Shown here one piece after another: positions 21,901 to 32,900 of a stretch of DNA of 64,000 bases (positions within the stretch are counted from its first letter, which is position 1; each line of letters opens with the position of its first letter). This DNA comes from Limnomonas spitsbergensis (lineage: Eukaryota; Chlorophyta; Chlorophyceae; Chlamydomonadales), in contig JAYJMM010000015.1 in the NCBI GenBank assembly GCA_037349105.1, positions 496,001-560,000 of the forward strand, read 5' to 3'. The notes under the pieces are model-generated. The model had not been told where the DNA came from, ran no database searches, and worked only from the letters and a program-made list of their open reading frames with translations. Made by a program: the position numbers and the translations under genes.

Positions 21901-23922
21901 ACTTTTAAGTTTCATTAAGTTTCAACAGCCATCCCACTCGTATGACCACACCATGCTTTCCTTACCCTGTGCCCAGCACATTTTACAGGCTAAAGCCCTG
22001 GCAGCGGCTGAGCAAGGTCGAGCGGCGGCTGAGACCAAGCTGCAGAGGACAGCGGCCATAACGGCACTGCTGGAGGAGGGTTACGAGCTCGCTGACCAGC
22101 AGGTGGGGCAGATCAAGGACTGACCAAGGCCATCTAATTAATCTAAGTAAATGATCGGATATGGTGCCACAGGACAAGATTTGTTCACTTATAAGATAAT
22201 CACTTGAAAGTTGAAACAGCTGCAGATGCAGCTGTTTGACTGTTTCCACAATTCCACTTTCAAGTTACTTCTGTCCCTCTTGTATGTGTACCTACACAGA
22301 TTGCCTCATAGACAGGGTATGGGAATACCCTGTTGTACGTACTGCATACACGTCGTACCCTGTCGATGAGGCAATCTAGGATTAGAAGTACCTCTAAGCG
22401 TCTGCTATCCCCGGGGTGATGACGTGACGGGAGCCTGTGTTGTCAATTGCAATCAAGAGGTTATAGGGAGATTTCTTAATTTCACGACCTAATGGAAGCT
22501 TCCTAGTCCTTGCCATGTTTTATGTGCTCTACCCAGTCCTGCACTGTACTGTCCTGCACTGTACTGTATTGTACCGTATGCATGTACTGAACTGCACTAT
22601 ACTGTACTGCACTGTACCGTACTGTATGCATGTACTGCACTGCACTGTACAGTGTGTCTGTACAGCACTGTACTGCAACGTACTGTACTGCAATGTACAG
22701 TATGCCCGTTCTGCACTGTCCTGCACTGCACGGTATGCCTGCACATCACAGACATTGTGTAACACAAAACCTACCTTGCTTTCTTCCGCAGGTGAAGACC
22801 CTGATCGAGGACAGGAACGAGATGGTGGAGCAGGCTGCCCTGAGGAACGAGCAGTCTCGTGCTCGCCTTACAAGGGCTCAGGCCCAGGCGACCGCCTCTG
22901 CAAAGATGGTGGATCAGAGGTACGCGGAGATGGCAGCTATCGTAGCCGGCCACAAGTCTGACATGGAGGAGAAGACGGCCGAAGCGGTTGCGCTGCGGGA
23001 GCAGATGGTCCTGGCCTGCAGTCGCGAGGAGGGTCAGCGGCAGCAGATCGAGGAGAAGACAGCCGAAGCAGTTGCGCAGCAGGAGCAGATTGTCCTGGCC
23101 TGCAGCCGCGAGGCGGGTCAGCGGCAGCAGGTGGAGGAGATGACGGTCGAAGCGGTTGCGCTGCAGAAGCAGATTGTCCTGGCTTGCAGCCGTGAGGCGG
23201 TTCAGCGACAGCAGGTGGAGGAGAAGACGGCCGAAGCGGTTGCGCTGCGAGAGCAGGTTGTTCTGGCCTGCAGCCGTGAGGCGGTTCAGCGGCAGCAGGT
23301 GGCGGAGCTGAAGAGCCAGCTGGAGCGTCAGATGCAAGAGACGGATGTCAAGTCCCGTGCCATTGAAGCGGGCATGGAGGGGCTGTGCGCTGCATTGGTC
23401 AAGTCTCAGGAGGTCGCCGCCGACCTGACAAAGAAGCTCGGTGAGGAAGGCGCTGCCAAGCAGCAGCTGGAGGCGCAGCTGGCGAAGGCGCATAGACACG
23501 CCGCTGCACGGGAGCGGCTGTATGACGTCACATTTGCTGACCAGCGCCTGACAACCAAACGCTTTGCGGACATGCGTCGAGTCGAGATGGCGCTCGTGCG
23601 GGATAAGTGCCTGCTGTCAAATGAGCTGAAGGCTGTCAGCGTTGAGGCAGCAAGACTGCGGATGTTGTATCCCATGGCATGCGGCCGGGAGGAGGATCTG
23701 TACAAGGTGGTGGATGGGCTCAAGGGTCAGCTGGCGCAGCAAACGTTGGAGACGGACGCCAAGATCACGACCATTCAAACGGCAACGAGGACGCTGTTCA
23801 CCGACTGGATGCGATTGAAGGAGCACACCCACCAGCTGTCTGTGGAGCTGCTGAAATCAGAGAACCTTCAGCAGGCGGCTCTGAAGCAGTCCCTGGCCTG
23901 CGAGCTGGTAGATGGAGAGTGA
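18989..23922 (+). CDS. Coiled-coil protein with internally duplicated exons (5 exons, 711 residues)
   Basis: Exons are 18989-19558, 19972-20085, 20666-20872, 21989-22102 and 22792-23922; every junction is phase 0. An in-frame TGA lies directly before the ATG. After a short N-terminus the protein is almost entirely helical coiled coil. Exon 1 holds about four ~30-residue repeats around LDLQQVKSEC and LQKAKSECTTL. Exons 2 and 4 encode near-identical 38-residue segments (AKALAAA..QG.AAAETKL). Exon 3 is a hybrid: its start equals that of exon 5 (VKTLI.DR.EMVEQAALRNE) and its end equals that of exon 1 (KAKAVLEAKEQ.Q). Exon 5 has four repeats of EEKTAEAVALREQ..LACSRE. The hybrid exon shows that a segment running from exon 1 to exon 5 was duplicated in tandem. 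Function is unknown; a structural or cytoskeletal role is a guess. Confidence 0.75.
20250..20312. repeat. Intronic hairpin, copy 1
   Basis: TTGCCTCATCGACAGAGTAC pairs with GTACCCTGTTGATGAGGCAA across a 10-base loop. It is preserved in the duplicated intron at 22285-22382. Confidence 0.85.
20480..20610. repeat. CTGCACTGTACTG-type tandem repeat in intron 2
   Basis: About ten degenerate 10-11 bp units (CTGCACTGTACTGCACTGTA) end some 55 bases before the acceptor at 20666. The homologous repeat lies at 22535-22735 in intron 4. Confidence 0.85.
20873..21765. repeat. 79-bp tandem array starting at the 5' splice site of intron 3
   Basis: Eleven copies of a 79-bp unit containing GCAGCGCCGCTATGGCC, CCTGTCCTCTAATAAGTAGC and CACCTGCTGGTCAGTGAG. 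The first partial copy begins at the donor itself (CAG|GTCAGGATTCCTCA, then GCAGCGCCGCTATGG). Intron 1 holds two copies of the same unit directly after its identical donor (19559-19760), in keeping with the segmental duplication. Confidence 0.92.
22285..22382. repeat. Intronic hairpin, copy 2
   Basis: ATTGCCTCATAGACAGGGTA pairs with TACCCTGTCGATGAGGCAAT. An extra AGGGTA..TACCCT insertion near the tip enlarges the loop. The flank AGAAGTACCTCTAAGCGTCT is identical to that of copy 1. Confidence 0.85.
22535..22735. repeat. CTGCACTGTACTG-type tandem repeat in intron 4
   Basis: Longer version of the repeat at 20480-20610, with CTGTACTGCACTGTACCGTA units, again ending about 55 bases before the exon 5 acceptor. 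Confidence 0.85.
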
Positions 23923-24539
23923 TGAGACGGCGCAGCTAGCCTTCTAGTATTCAGCTGGCAGACTGAGGAGCATGCAATGATGTCTGTATTTTGGCTCAGT
24001 GATCAGATTGAGTTTTGATGAGTTTAAGCTTAAACCAACAGAGCGTCATCATTCGAACTCATGAACGCCTTGCATTAATGTATAAATCATTATGTGATGA
24101 AAGACACAAAAAGTGATTGTTCCTGATTTTCACAATGCTGTTAATAAGCGGCATTGCTATTGGCCTTGTCCAGTCATTTCTGCAGCGAGTTGATTTGGTC
24201 GGTTGATTGCTCAGGACAGTGCTATTTCGGAGTTGAGTTGGTGGCAATCTTTGTATTTTTAGGTGGTAGCGGGGCTGGCAGTGTTCGTAGAAGTCATCCA
24301 GCATACCAGTAGTCAGGCATGCACAATTGCACCTGACCTGCTGGTTTCAAATTGCAATTTGATGTTGTCTGATTTGTGTCTCCTCTCGTACCTTATATTA
24401 GATGCTGCTGTTGATCGGCTAAGGTGATGACATTTGCCGCCCCCACTTCTGGGGGGATCCTGGTAGTGTGGCATGCTTTGACAATCTAGAGAGGTGCCAA
24501 AGGAGGTGGGGAAGCAGTTTTTTCGATATTGATATTTGT

Positions 24540-24720
24540 ACGGTTGGGTTATTGTGGCCGTTTGCATGCCTGCTCTTTGGTTGTATGGCTACCTGTTCAT
24601 GTTCACCTTTTCACAGCTGCCGACGAGGGCCACATGTGCACCCAGGCTGTTTTTGTGTGCTTGCGTCTCAGGTTTTCAGGGCAGGGTGGCCAGCCTCATA
24701 CTTTGTTAACTACGGATTAG
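24540..24720 (+). repeat. Dispersed repeat family C, plus copy
   Basis: Homologous to the reverse complement of 7480-7720. It runs directly into the tail element at 24721, so families C and the tail may be parts of one element. Confidence 0.6.
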
Positions 24721-24830
24721 TTTCCCCTCTTTACTTTGGTTCCTTTCCTTTTCCCCCAACGGGACAGTTGGGGGCCCATGAGACCGAGCCTTTACGAGCA
24801 GGGCCCAGAGGTGTAATGTCAATGACATAC
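24721..24830 (+). mobile_element. Retrotransposon 3'-tail element
   Basis: Contains a pyrimidine-rich lead (CTTTCCTTTTCCCCCAACGG), a GGGGGCCCATGAGACCGAG core, then GAGCAGGGCCCAGAGGTG and TAATGTCAATGAC. The same tail ends the truncated LINE copies at 36640-36760 and 45285-45368. Confidence 0.75.
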
Positions 24831-25109
24831 CCAGTATAAAAACGATAGGAGAAGGATGCAAAAATGGCTCGAAAAGGGACCAATTGCAGCAAATCAACCA
24901 TGCGTACCCCACATTTTTACTCCACAGCTGACCCACTTTTTTCTTCTGTGGTCCACTTCGATATCCCTCTACACACAACATAAGGTCCACCATTCAAGGT
25001 TTGGTCCCCATAGGCCGAACGGCCTAACAAAGGCGGCATGCTGTATACAAAAATGGAATCCTTCCCCTCCCCCCCCCCTTACTCACATTCCTATTGAAAG
25101 AAGGAAGGG

Positions 25110-25265
25110 GTTTCCATTATGCTGCCAGGGCTTGCCCTACCAAAACTGGGCAAGCCCTGGCAGCATAATGGGCATGCCCTTACAGCATATGGGATAATGG
25201 GCATGCCCTGGCAGCGTATGAGCGTACATTGGCAGCATATAGGCAATGGGCATGCCATCGCCAGT
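25110..25265. repeat. Short tandem repeat, GGGCATGCCCTGGCAGCATA type
   Basis: Four to five degenerate units of 25-40 bp, alternating in part with the complementary CCAGGGCTTGCCC, so it also folds back. Confidence 0.7.
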
Positions 25266-25526
25266 ATTTATTTAATTAAACGCGATACCAGCTTTGGCAG
25301 CCCCTGGGCAGCCATCACTGGGCTGATGGGGATCAAATATGGATCTCAGTGTTGTTTCACACCTTGTCGGTAATAAGGTTTCTTTAATTGCTAAATCTGA
25401 AGAGAGCTGGCTGAACTTCCATGTAAAAAAAGGCTGGACTGCCACATGGCCCAAGCAGCAGGCATACTGCACCCGGACCCCATGCCTGCATACGATTCTG
25501 TAGCTGAATTGTAGCAGAAGCACTCT

Positions 25527-26465
25527 TTAACACATAGCGGGATAGCGCCTCACCTGGAGGCAGGCCACCACAGAGGCCCCTAAGAACACGTGATCGGATA
25601 CCCAGGCAACACCCCTGGCTCCGGAGCCAGGATCCCTCCCGCAGCGCTGTACCGCCAGGTGCGCGAGGTACAGCGCAATCCGTACCGCCGCCACCATCAG
25701 GTACATCGCCAGGCAGGACCATGTCAGCGTCGCGCGGGCGGGCATGCCACCAGCGGCAGCAGCGGGGCAAGGAGCACCTAAAGCCGCCGCTTTCGACGGG
25801 GCCGCTCTCGCAGTCAGACCTTGTGACACAATCCTTGATCCATCCATCACGGTCCACCGCAGAATCCAGGGCAGCAGCGGCAGTAGCGGACCCGATTTCT
25901 TGAAGCCCGTATCAAACCACTGCATGAAGTGCTCCACGTCCGACTTGTGGACCGGGAGGAACCTGATCAGGGCAGGTGGCGCCACAGGCAACCGTTTATT
26001 TCAGGGTGGTTCAGTTACATTTTCAGCTACGTCGCGGCCTGCAGCCAAAGGGGGGGACAGGGGCATCAAGGTACCTTGCTGCTTTGGCCATGGGCCATGG
26101 GCCGGTCTAGGTTCGGTCCCCATCCCCAGTTGTGGCTGCCCAGCGGCCATCAAGGGTCACAGAAAGTAAACACTTCTTTTAGCAGAGTCTTTGATTCAAT
26201 GCTGATCAGGTCACCTGAAGTGCGCCATGCCGATTGTTGTCGCAAGGAGCCATACGAGCAGCGGTGCGTAAAGAAGTGCCAGCCATGCGGCCTCAGACGG
26301 CATGAGGAGGCCTCCACTGGGGATCAGCACTGCCCTCTGTTGTTGCTGCTGCTGTTGCTGCTGCTTTTCATCCCCTTGCATGATATTTTCTTGCCCCTGA
26401 CTCCGATTCGTACTACCGGTACTTGTTTTCTTCCTCTTCTCATGCCTCTGGCCCGCATGCTGCAT
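25527..26465 (-). CDS. Putative multi-pass membrane protein, unrecognised (2 exons, possibly partial)
   Basis: Exon 1 runs from the ATG at 26465-26463 to 26215 (CTTCAG|GTGACC). Exon 2 starts at 25962 (CAG|GTTCCTCC); the phase 2 junction restores an Arg codon. If exon 2 is read through, it stops at 25529-25527, giving 228 residues; a good donor (CTCCAG|GTGAGG, exon end 25554) suggests it may instead splice to an exon I did not find. Seen: a Q9 tract, a first hydrophobic segment (WLALLYAPLLVWLLATTIG), a soluble link with VHKSDVEHFMQWFDTGFKK, an Ala-rich region and a second hydrophobic segment (LAMYLMVAAVRIALYLAHLA), then VSDHVFLGASVVACLQ. I do not recognise the family. It is transcribed away from the MRG gene, with 504 bases between the two starts. 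Confidence 0.45.
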
Positions 26466-26969
26466 GCCTGAACGAGGAGGCACTGGGTAGCCTTTGTCCC
26501 TGCTAGTCAATAGACCGGATTAAAGAAAGAAATTATCGCCGTAGCTTGGCTTGAGTAATATGGCAAGGGAAGCACAAAGAGGGAACAAGGAAAGAAAACG
26601 CCAAGGCGTGGATCGAGGAATATGGCTCGGGTTAAGGCATCGTGCACAAGGATGAATAGGGCATTCAGGAGATATAGTACAAAACTAGAAACTCAGGGAG
26701 CGTTTGCCGATGAACTCTGCCGAGTAAGGGAGCTGCCGAGACTCGGCGTAGGCAAACGTACGGTGAAGTGTGGAGCATGACCGGTGAAGAAGGAAGACGA
26801 GCAGGTCGTCCGTTCCACCCACTTGTCCCAATTCCCATTTCGAGGCCAAATAGTATATTACAGACGGTGTTACGCTGAAAAATTGAGGCACTTGCTTTGG
26901 AACGAATCGTCATTTCTCTCTCTGCTCGCGTTATTTGCGGCTTTTGCGCTACGGTTGGATCCGGATCAT
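26466..26969. promoter_or_regulatory. Probable shared (bidirectional) promoter region
   Basis: These 504 bases separate the divergent starts of the membrane-protein gene (minus) and the MRG gene (plus). No tandem arrays occur here, unlike most of the window. I can point to no specific promoter motif; the call rests on gene arrangement alone. Confidence 0.35.
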
Positions 26970-29900
26970 ATGGCCGTCTCCGGAAGTGCAGGACGACTCG
27001 ACACAGGCCCTTTTTCAATCGGCGAGAGAGCGTTCGTGCCTTTCACGGATAAAAATTACAAAGCCAAAGTGCTGAAGGCGGAATTCAGGTAAGACCAAGT
27101 TCATGGCGGCAGCCCGACTGACTGGAGTCATGACCGATCGACTGAGTCATGACCGACGACTCAGCCCATCGACTGGTCCTAGCCTTGTTGCCAGACCCAC
27201 CGGCAATATTCATGAAGATAGTACCAAACCAAGTTAAGGGATATCGGCGGATGCCGCGGTGCCGTCGGAGACCAAATCTTAGCTGAAACTCATTCTGCCC
27301 CTCTCCCATGCGCTCATTGGAAAGTGGCTTGGCTGCCGGGGACTCGCTGCAAAGTGGCCTGGGGATGTGGTCCCCTTGCCTGGAATGGAAGAACATTCCC
27401 AAACGTAATGGCCTATGTCTTCATGGAGCGCTGAGATGCCAAAGGTTCCACCTTAGCCCTGCAGGAAGCGGCCTCAATGGAACACCGGCACGGTCAGGGG
27501 CTTGGGCAGTTGGGCTGCTGCCTGCCCGCCTCCGCCGGGTTCATTTGTTCCCGTTGCCAAGGCCCAAGGCTATGCCCATGCTCCTGGACCTCCTCCTTTG
27601 GCAAGGAAGGGCGGGAGGAGGGGGGGCTCAACCGCTCGACCCCCAATTGATTTAAGTGTTCCGGCCCTAGAACCAGGCCTGTATTGGATGTCCTTCCTTC
27701 TCCAGCCCGTAGCTTCACATGGTGGGCTGTACGGTTTGTCAAAGGGTGCCTTAGCCATGCTTTCCTTGGGCTGCACCCCTGGTTTGCCAGTCATGTGCAA
27801 CGGAGTTGCCACGCCTTGTCCAGTTGAGCGAGGCCTAGTGGTTGGCCTGAGTGGGAATAGGTCTCTGTCTTTTCCCGACCTCTTTCCTTCCTCTGGGATG
27901 TGCAAGTTTGTCTCTTTCAGGGCTGGGCGATCCACCTCCTGCTGTACAGGTGGAGACCCTCACTTAATACTCCCACCCAAAAACGGCCAGCCCCCCAGCC
28001 CCCCAGCCCCCCCTGGTGAAGCACCAGACCAAAGTTCTGACTTAGCTCAAGTGTGGCTGATGTGTGCTAATAAATTAAACAAAATCTATGATGACCAAAA
28101 GGGCGAGGACCCATGAATGGACTACAGTTACAACACACTGTCTATTAACGCCTGCTGCATGTATGGCCCCTGAGCTGACAGACATTATTCATGCACCTGT
28201 TCTGCCTGTTATTTAGTGCTTGAACAGGTTTCAAAGCCCTTTCCTCATGCATGACACGTGAAGTTTCACTGGACTTCAAAAGATTCACACACATTCAAAC
28301 ACAAAATATCCACACATATTCACTGACCAAAAATCCTTCAGGGAGGATGGCCAGTGGTACTACTTTGTGCACTATAACGGCTGGAACAAGAAGTACGACA
28401 CATGGGTGGAGGACGCCGGGATGATCAAGATGACAGCGGAGGGAGAGCTAGGCACTTTGGTGAGTGTTTGCATGCGATTCAGCTACATTTCAGCATCATG
28501 ATGTTTATTTGCATCTGATTCGGCTACATTTCAGCTACACAACTAAGCCTACAGCTTTGGAAGCCTGGTGCAGCAAGGCCTGATGCTAAGTGTTCGGGCT
28601 GGAGGAAGCCGGAATGATCAAGCTCACGCACGGAGGAAGGGATATTAGGCATCTCATTGAGTGGGGGACTCGTTGTGTTTCCTTTTGCTACGAGCCTACA
28701 AACCAGCTACATTTCAGATACCTTGTGGCCTCTGGCCGGCGGTCCCATGCACGGTTTTCCATGCTGCTCGGTCGTATGTCTGCAGGTCGGTCAAGGTCTG
28801 TCCCCAATCGGGCCTTTGAACTCAGTGCCGGTCTGCAGGTCGGTTTGCAGGTCTGTCCCCAATCGGGCCCTTGAACTCGAGCCTTGGCACTTTTTCTTTC
28901 AGTGCGCACCCAAATGCCTTGGGCAGGCCCCGCCGGGCAGCCGCCACGTGGCCGATGGGCACCAAACCATGACCGACAAACGACTGATGGTCCAATCTAC
29001 AGGCTTCCTTAAAGAAGGCCTCCCTGTTTTTAACGCTGTGGTGTAGCTGAATGGTAGCTGAAGGTGCATGAAGTTCAGCAGCATGCCTTGGACCTCACCC
29101 TGCACCTTCAAGCACTGCTGCAAGCAGGCTGTAGGAACAGCACCTGCAGGGTGGGCTGCAAGCGGAAACTGAAGGGCAGACGTGCTACCTTGAAATGTCG
29201 CTGATTTGTAGCTGGGTTATAACTGAATAACAGCTGGATTGTAGCTGAGTTATAACTGGATGACAGCTGAAATGTAGCTGAGTTATACCTGAATTACAGC
29301 TGGATTATATCTGGAATGTAGCTGGAGCTTGAAGAGTGAACAGCCTGCATGAGAGCTCACCCCTCTCCGCTGTGAACAAGTCGGAGGAACTGCACATGTG
29401 GGGTGGGCTGTCGGCAGCCATTCGAAGGGCAAGCACGCAACCCTCAATACTGTGTTTAAGACCCCACCCCTTACCCTGTGCTCCTGCCACGTGATAGGTT
29501 ATGAGTAGCTATCCCAGGGACAAGCATGCAACCATCAATACTGTGCCTCAGACCTTACCTCAGACCTTACCTTTCATGTCTTGTCTCTGCCGCGAGACAG
29601 GCTGCAGGTTGCAATCCCAAGGGCAAGCATGTGTTCATCAATACTGTGTTTCAGACCCCAGCCCTCACCTTACGCCCCTGCCACGAGACAGGTTGCAGGC
29701 AGTAACCCCAGGGGACAATCATGCAACCATAAATGCTGTGCCTCAGCCCCTACCTTTCATGTTTGCTTCTGTTGTGAACCAGGTTATAGGTTGCAATCCC
29801 AAGGGCAAGCGTGCGGCCATGAAGGACAAGTTCTTCAAGAAGCCCGCCCTGGGGTCTGGACTGCTGAGCAAGCCTGAAGTATGTGGGTTATGCATGGGGC

Positions 29901-32900
29901 GCGCATGGCGTTGCCTGGGCATGCATGCGGTGCATGGGGATGTATTTGATGCATGTGCATGCCTTGGCATGCATGGGATGCATGGGGGATACCTGGGCAT
30001 GTATTGGGCACATGCATATGCATGGGGTGCATGGGGAGTGTCAAGCCCGTCCTGGGGCTGGACTGCCGAGCAAGCCCGAGGTATGTGGCTTATGCAGGGG
30101 GCGCATGGGGACGGCTGACATGCATGCCTGCGGTGTATGGGAATTCATTGGCACGCATATGGCACATGGAGAGTGGCTGGACCTCCCTGGGGACTGGACT
30201 GTTGAATGCTGAATATAACCTGAGGTGTATGGATTTGGCAAGTGTGAATTATGGAATGGAATGATGAGCAGGCCCAAAAGGTGTGGGTTTGGAAAGCCAG
30301 AGGTGGGTGGGCTGGGCAGAAGCACGGCTGAGGTGTTCAAGGCTCAAAATCGCAGAAGCGCAATACTGTCATGCCGTGGACTACCACTGTTGGGGCTGGA
30401 TGAGGCCTCGTCTTGAATTCTATTTTATTTTTCTTTCGGATTTTTTTCTTCGGATTTCAGAAAAGTAAAGCACAGTTTACAGATTATCGTCAAGTGTTGT
30501 GCTGACACCGCGGGATCCAGAGTCGTGGCCTTGGAGCTGGAGATGGCGGCACTGCTCTATTAAGGGTGTTTTAATCATAATTAAGCTACACAGTGGCCTT
30601 CGGCCGCAGGGACCATTGGTGCAGCAAGCCCTGATGCTTGGGTCACCGACCGCAGGCCAGTCAAGGTTTCATCTCCAGCGGCCCAACGGTGACCGCCCAG
30701 CTACCTTCCTTATGTGTGGCCTGGCACACACTTAAACTAAGCGCGGGCACCCGTATGTTTCCCCGCAGCACCCCAGCTCTTGCCCCTGATACCTGTAGTG
30801 GTATGCCGCTCGCACCAGCACCCCTGGCTTAACCTTCCATCCCCCACCCTGAACCCCAAACCCTAAAATCCCAACTTATCCTTCCACAATCCACCTAAAC
30901 CCTAAACCCTGGCTACATCTTCAACTCTCTGTGGAGCACAGGCTGCTGTGGTGCTGTTGGACCTGGAGATGCCCCCCGCTCTCAAGAAGGCCCTACTGAA
31001 CGACTTTGAGGCGATATTTGAGGAGGGGCGGCTGCAGCCGCTGCCGAGGCGGCCGTCCGTCGCGGACCTGCTGCAGAGATACGTGTCTGATGTAGGCCCT
31101 GGGATGACGGGGAATGTGTTTGGGGTTAGGGTTAGGTAGGTCAGGGGAGGCGCACTGAGGCGAACACTGCTATACAGGTGTGACGTATCCTAGGAGCCAG
31201 GGATTTTTATGAACTACGTTACTGTGGATTTGTTTTGCCTTCCCTCATAATTAACGTTGTTTGGGGTTGAGGGATCTATGAATTAACTAATTATTGATCG
31301 TGGACGCCGGTTTTCAGTCGAAACTTTAAGAGTTGTCAACCGTTTGCCCTGAGGGCAGCATTAAAATAACTGTTTTTTGATGCCCGAGGGAGGGCAAATC
31401 AAATTTACGGTAGTATGAATGGTAACAGTGTGGTACAGTACCACAGTGGGTTAACCGTCAATTATATCTGACGGTAATTGTTATTTTTTTAATGCTTAAC
31501 CCTCAACTCTTAAGCTTAAAGAAGAAGAAGAACATCTCAGACCCTAGCTTTATCCCCTTCACTAGGCTGGTGTTAGCTGGTAACCAGCTGATCAGAAGCT
31601 GTGGGGTAGCTGATGACCAGCTGATCAGAAACTGTGGGGTAGCTGATGACCAGCTGGAAAGAAGCTGTGGGGAAGCGGGTGACCAGCTGATCAGAAGCTG
31701 AGGGGTAGCTAATGCCCAGCTGGTAAGCAGCTGATTCCGTTTGTATTTTCTCACATTTGCCATCCTGCATGGGTCCCAGGCACAGCAACAGCGCGGAAGC
31801 TGCGAGAACGAGGCGGAGCTGGCGCTTGGACTGCGGACGTACTTTGACAAGTCACTGCAAGTCGTATTGCTGTACCGAGTGGAGCGGGAGCAGGCTGCGA
31901 GGGTAAGAGGCGCCTAGTGGAGGAGGGGGGGGGGGGGGTAAACAGGCCAGGGCATGGCCGTGGAAGCGGAAGCGGAAGCGGAAGCGGAAGCGGAAGCGGA
32001 AGCGGAAGCGGAAGCGGAAGCGGAAGCGGAAGCGGAAGCGGAAGCGGAAGCGGAAGCGGAAGCGGAAGCGGAAGCGGAAGCGGAAGCGGAAGCGGAAGCG
32101 GAAGCGGAAGCGGAAGCGGAAGCGGAAGCGGAAGCGGAAGCGGAAGCGGAAGCGGAAGCGGAAGCGGAAGCGGAAGCGGAAGCGGAAGCGGAAGCGGAAG
32201 CGGAAGCGGAAGCGGAAGCGGAAGCGGAAGCGGAAGCGGAAGCGGAAGCGGAAGCGGAAGCGGAAGCGGAAGCGGAAGCGGAAGCGGAAGCGGAAGCGGA
32301 AGCGGAAGCGGAAGCGGAAGCGGAAGCGGAAGCGGAAGCGGAAGCGGAAGCGGAAGCGGAAGCGGAAGCGGAAGCGGAAGCGGAAGCGGAAGCGGAAGCG
32401 GAAGCGGAAGCGGAAGCGGAAGCGGAAGCGGAAGCGGAAGCGGAAGCGGAAGCGGAAGCGGAAGCGGAAGCGGAAGCGGGAGGTTAAGCAGTCGGGTTAA
32501 GCAATTGGGTAAGTGGGTGTGGGTGTGGATGTAGGATTTGTGGATGCGGAATGAGTGTGTGCGTGTCTGTTGACGGTTCACCGTAGACATAGGCTCACAA
32601 CGGTTGCTGGTCACAACCAACCAGGTGGTTGGGATGTGTATGACTGTATGGAAGTGCTGCAGGTGTGAGCTGACATGTCATTCACACATACCGTGTGCAC
32701 TAGCTGGCGGCCAGAGCCACCCCCTGCAGGCAGTTACTTTCCTCTGCCACCTCCACACATTGCAGGCAGTTACTTTCCTCAACTACCTCCACACATTGTA
32801 GGCATCAGCTGACGGGCGCGTGGCGAGCTGCGTGTTTGGCGCGGAGCACCTGTTGAGGCTGTTTGTGAAGCTGCCTGAGCTCATGGCTGTGGCGGCTGCG

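Larger units (their letters stand above)
23923..25526. other. Intergenic stretch with repeat fragments
   Basis: Contains a family C copy (24540-24720), a retrotransposon tail element (24721-24830), a short GGGCATGCCCTGGCAGC-type tandem repeat (25110-25265) and a family B fragment (25270-25520, minus). I see no exon between 23923 and 24540. Confidence 0.5.

Noticed and set aside
26665..27018. 117-codon minus-strand ORF over MRG exon 1
   Set aside because: Antisense to a well-supported chromo-domain exon.
31751..32620. 289-codon Leu-Pro ORF and the Gly-Ser and Glu-Ala ORFs on the other strand
   Set aside because: By-products of the perfect GGAAGC repeat within an intron of the MRG gene.
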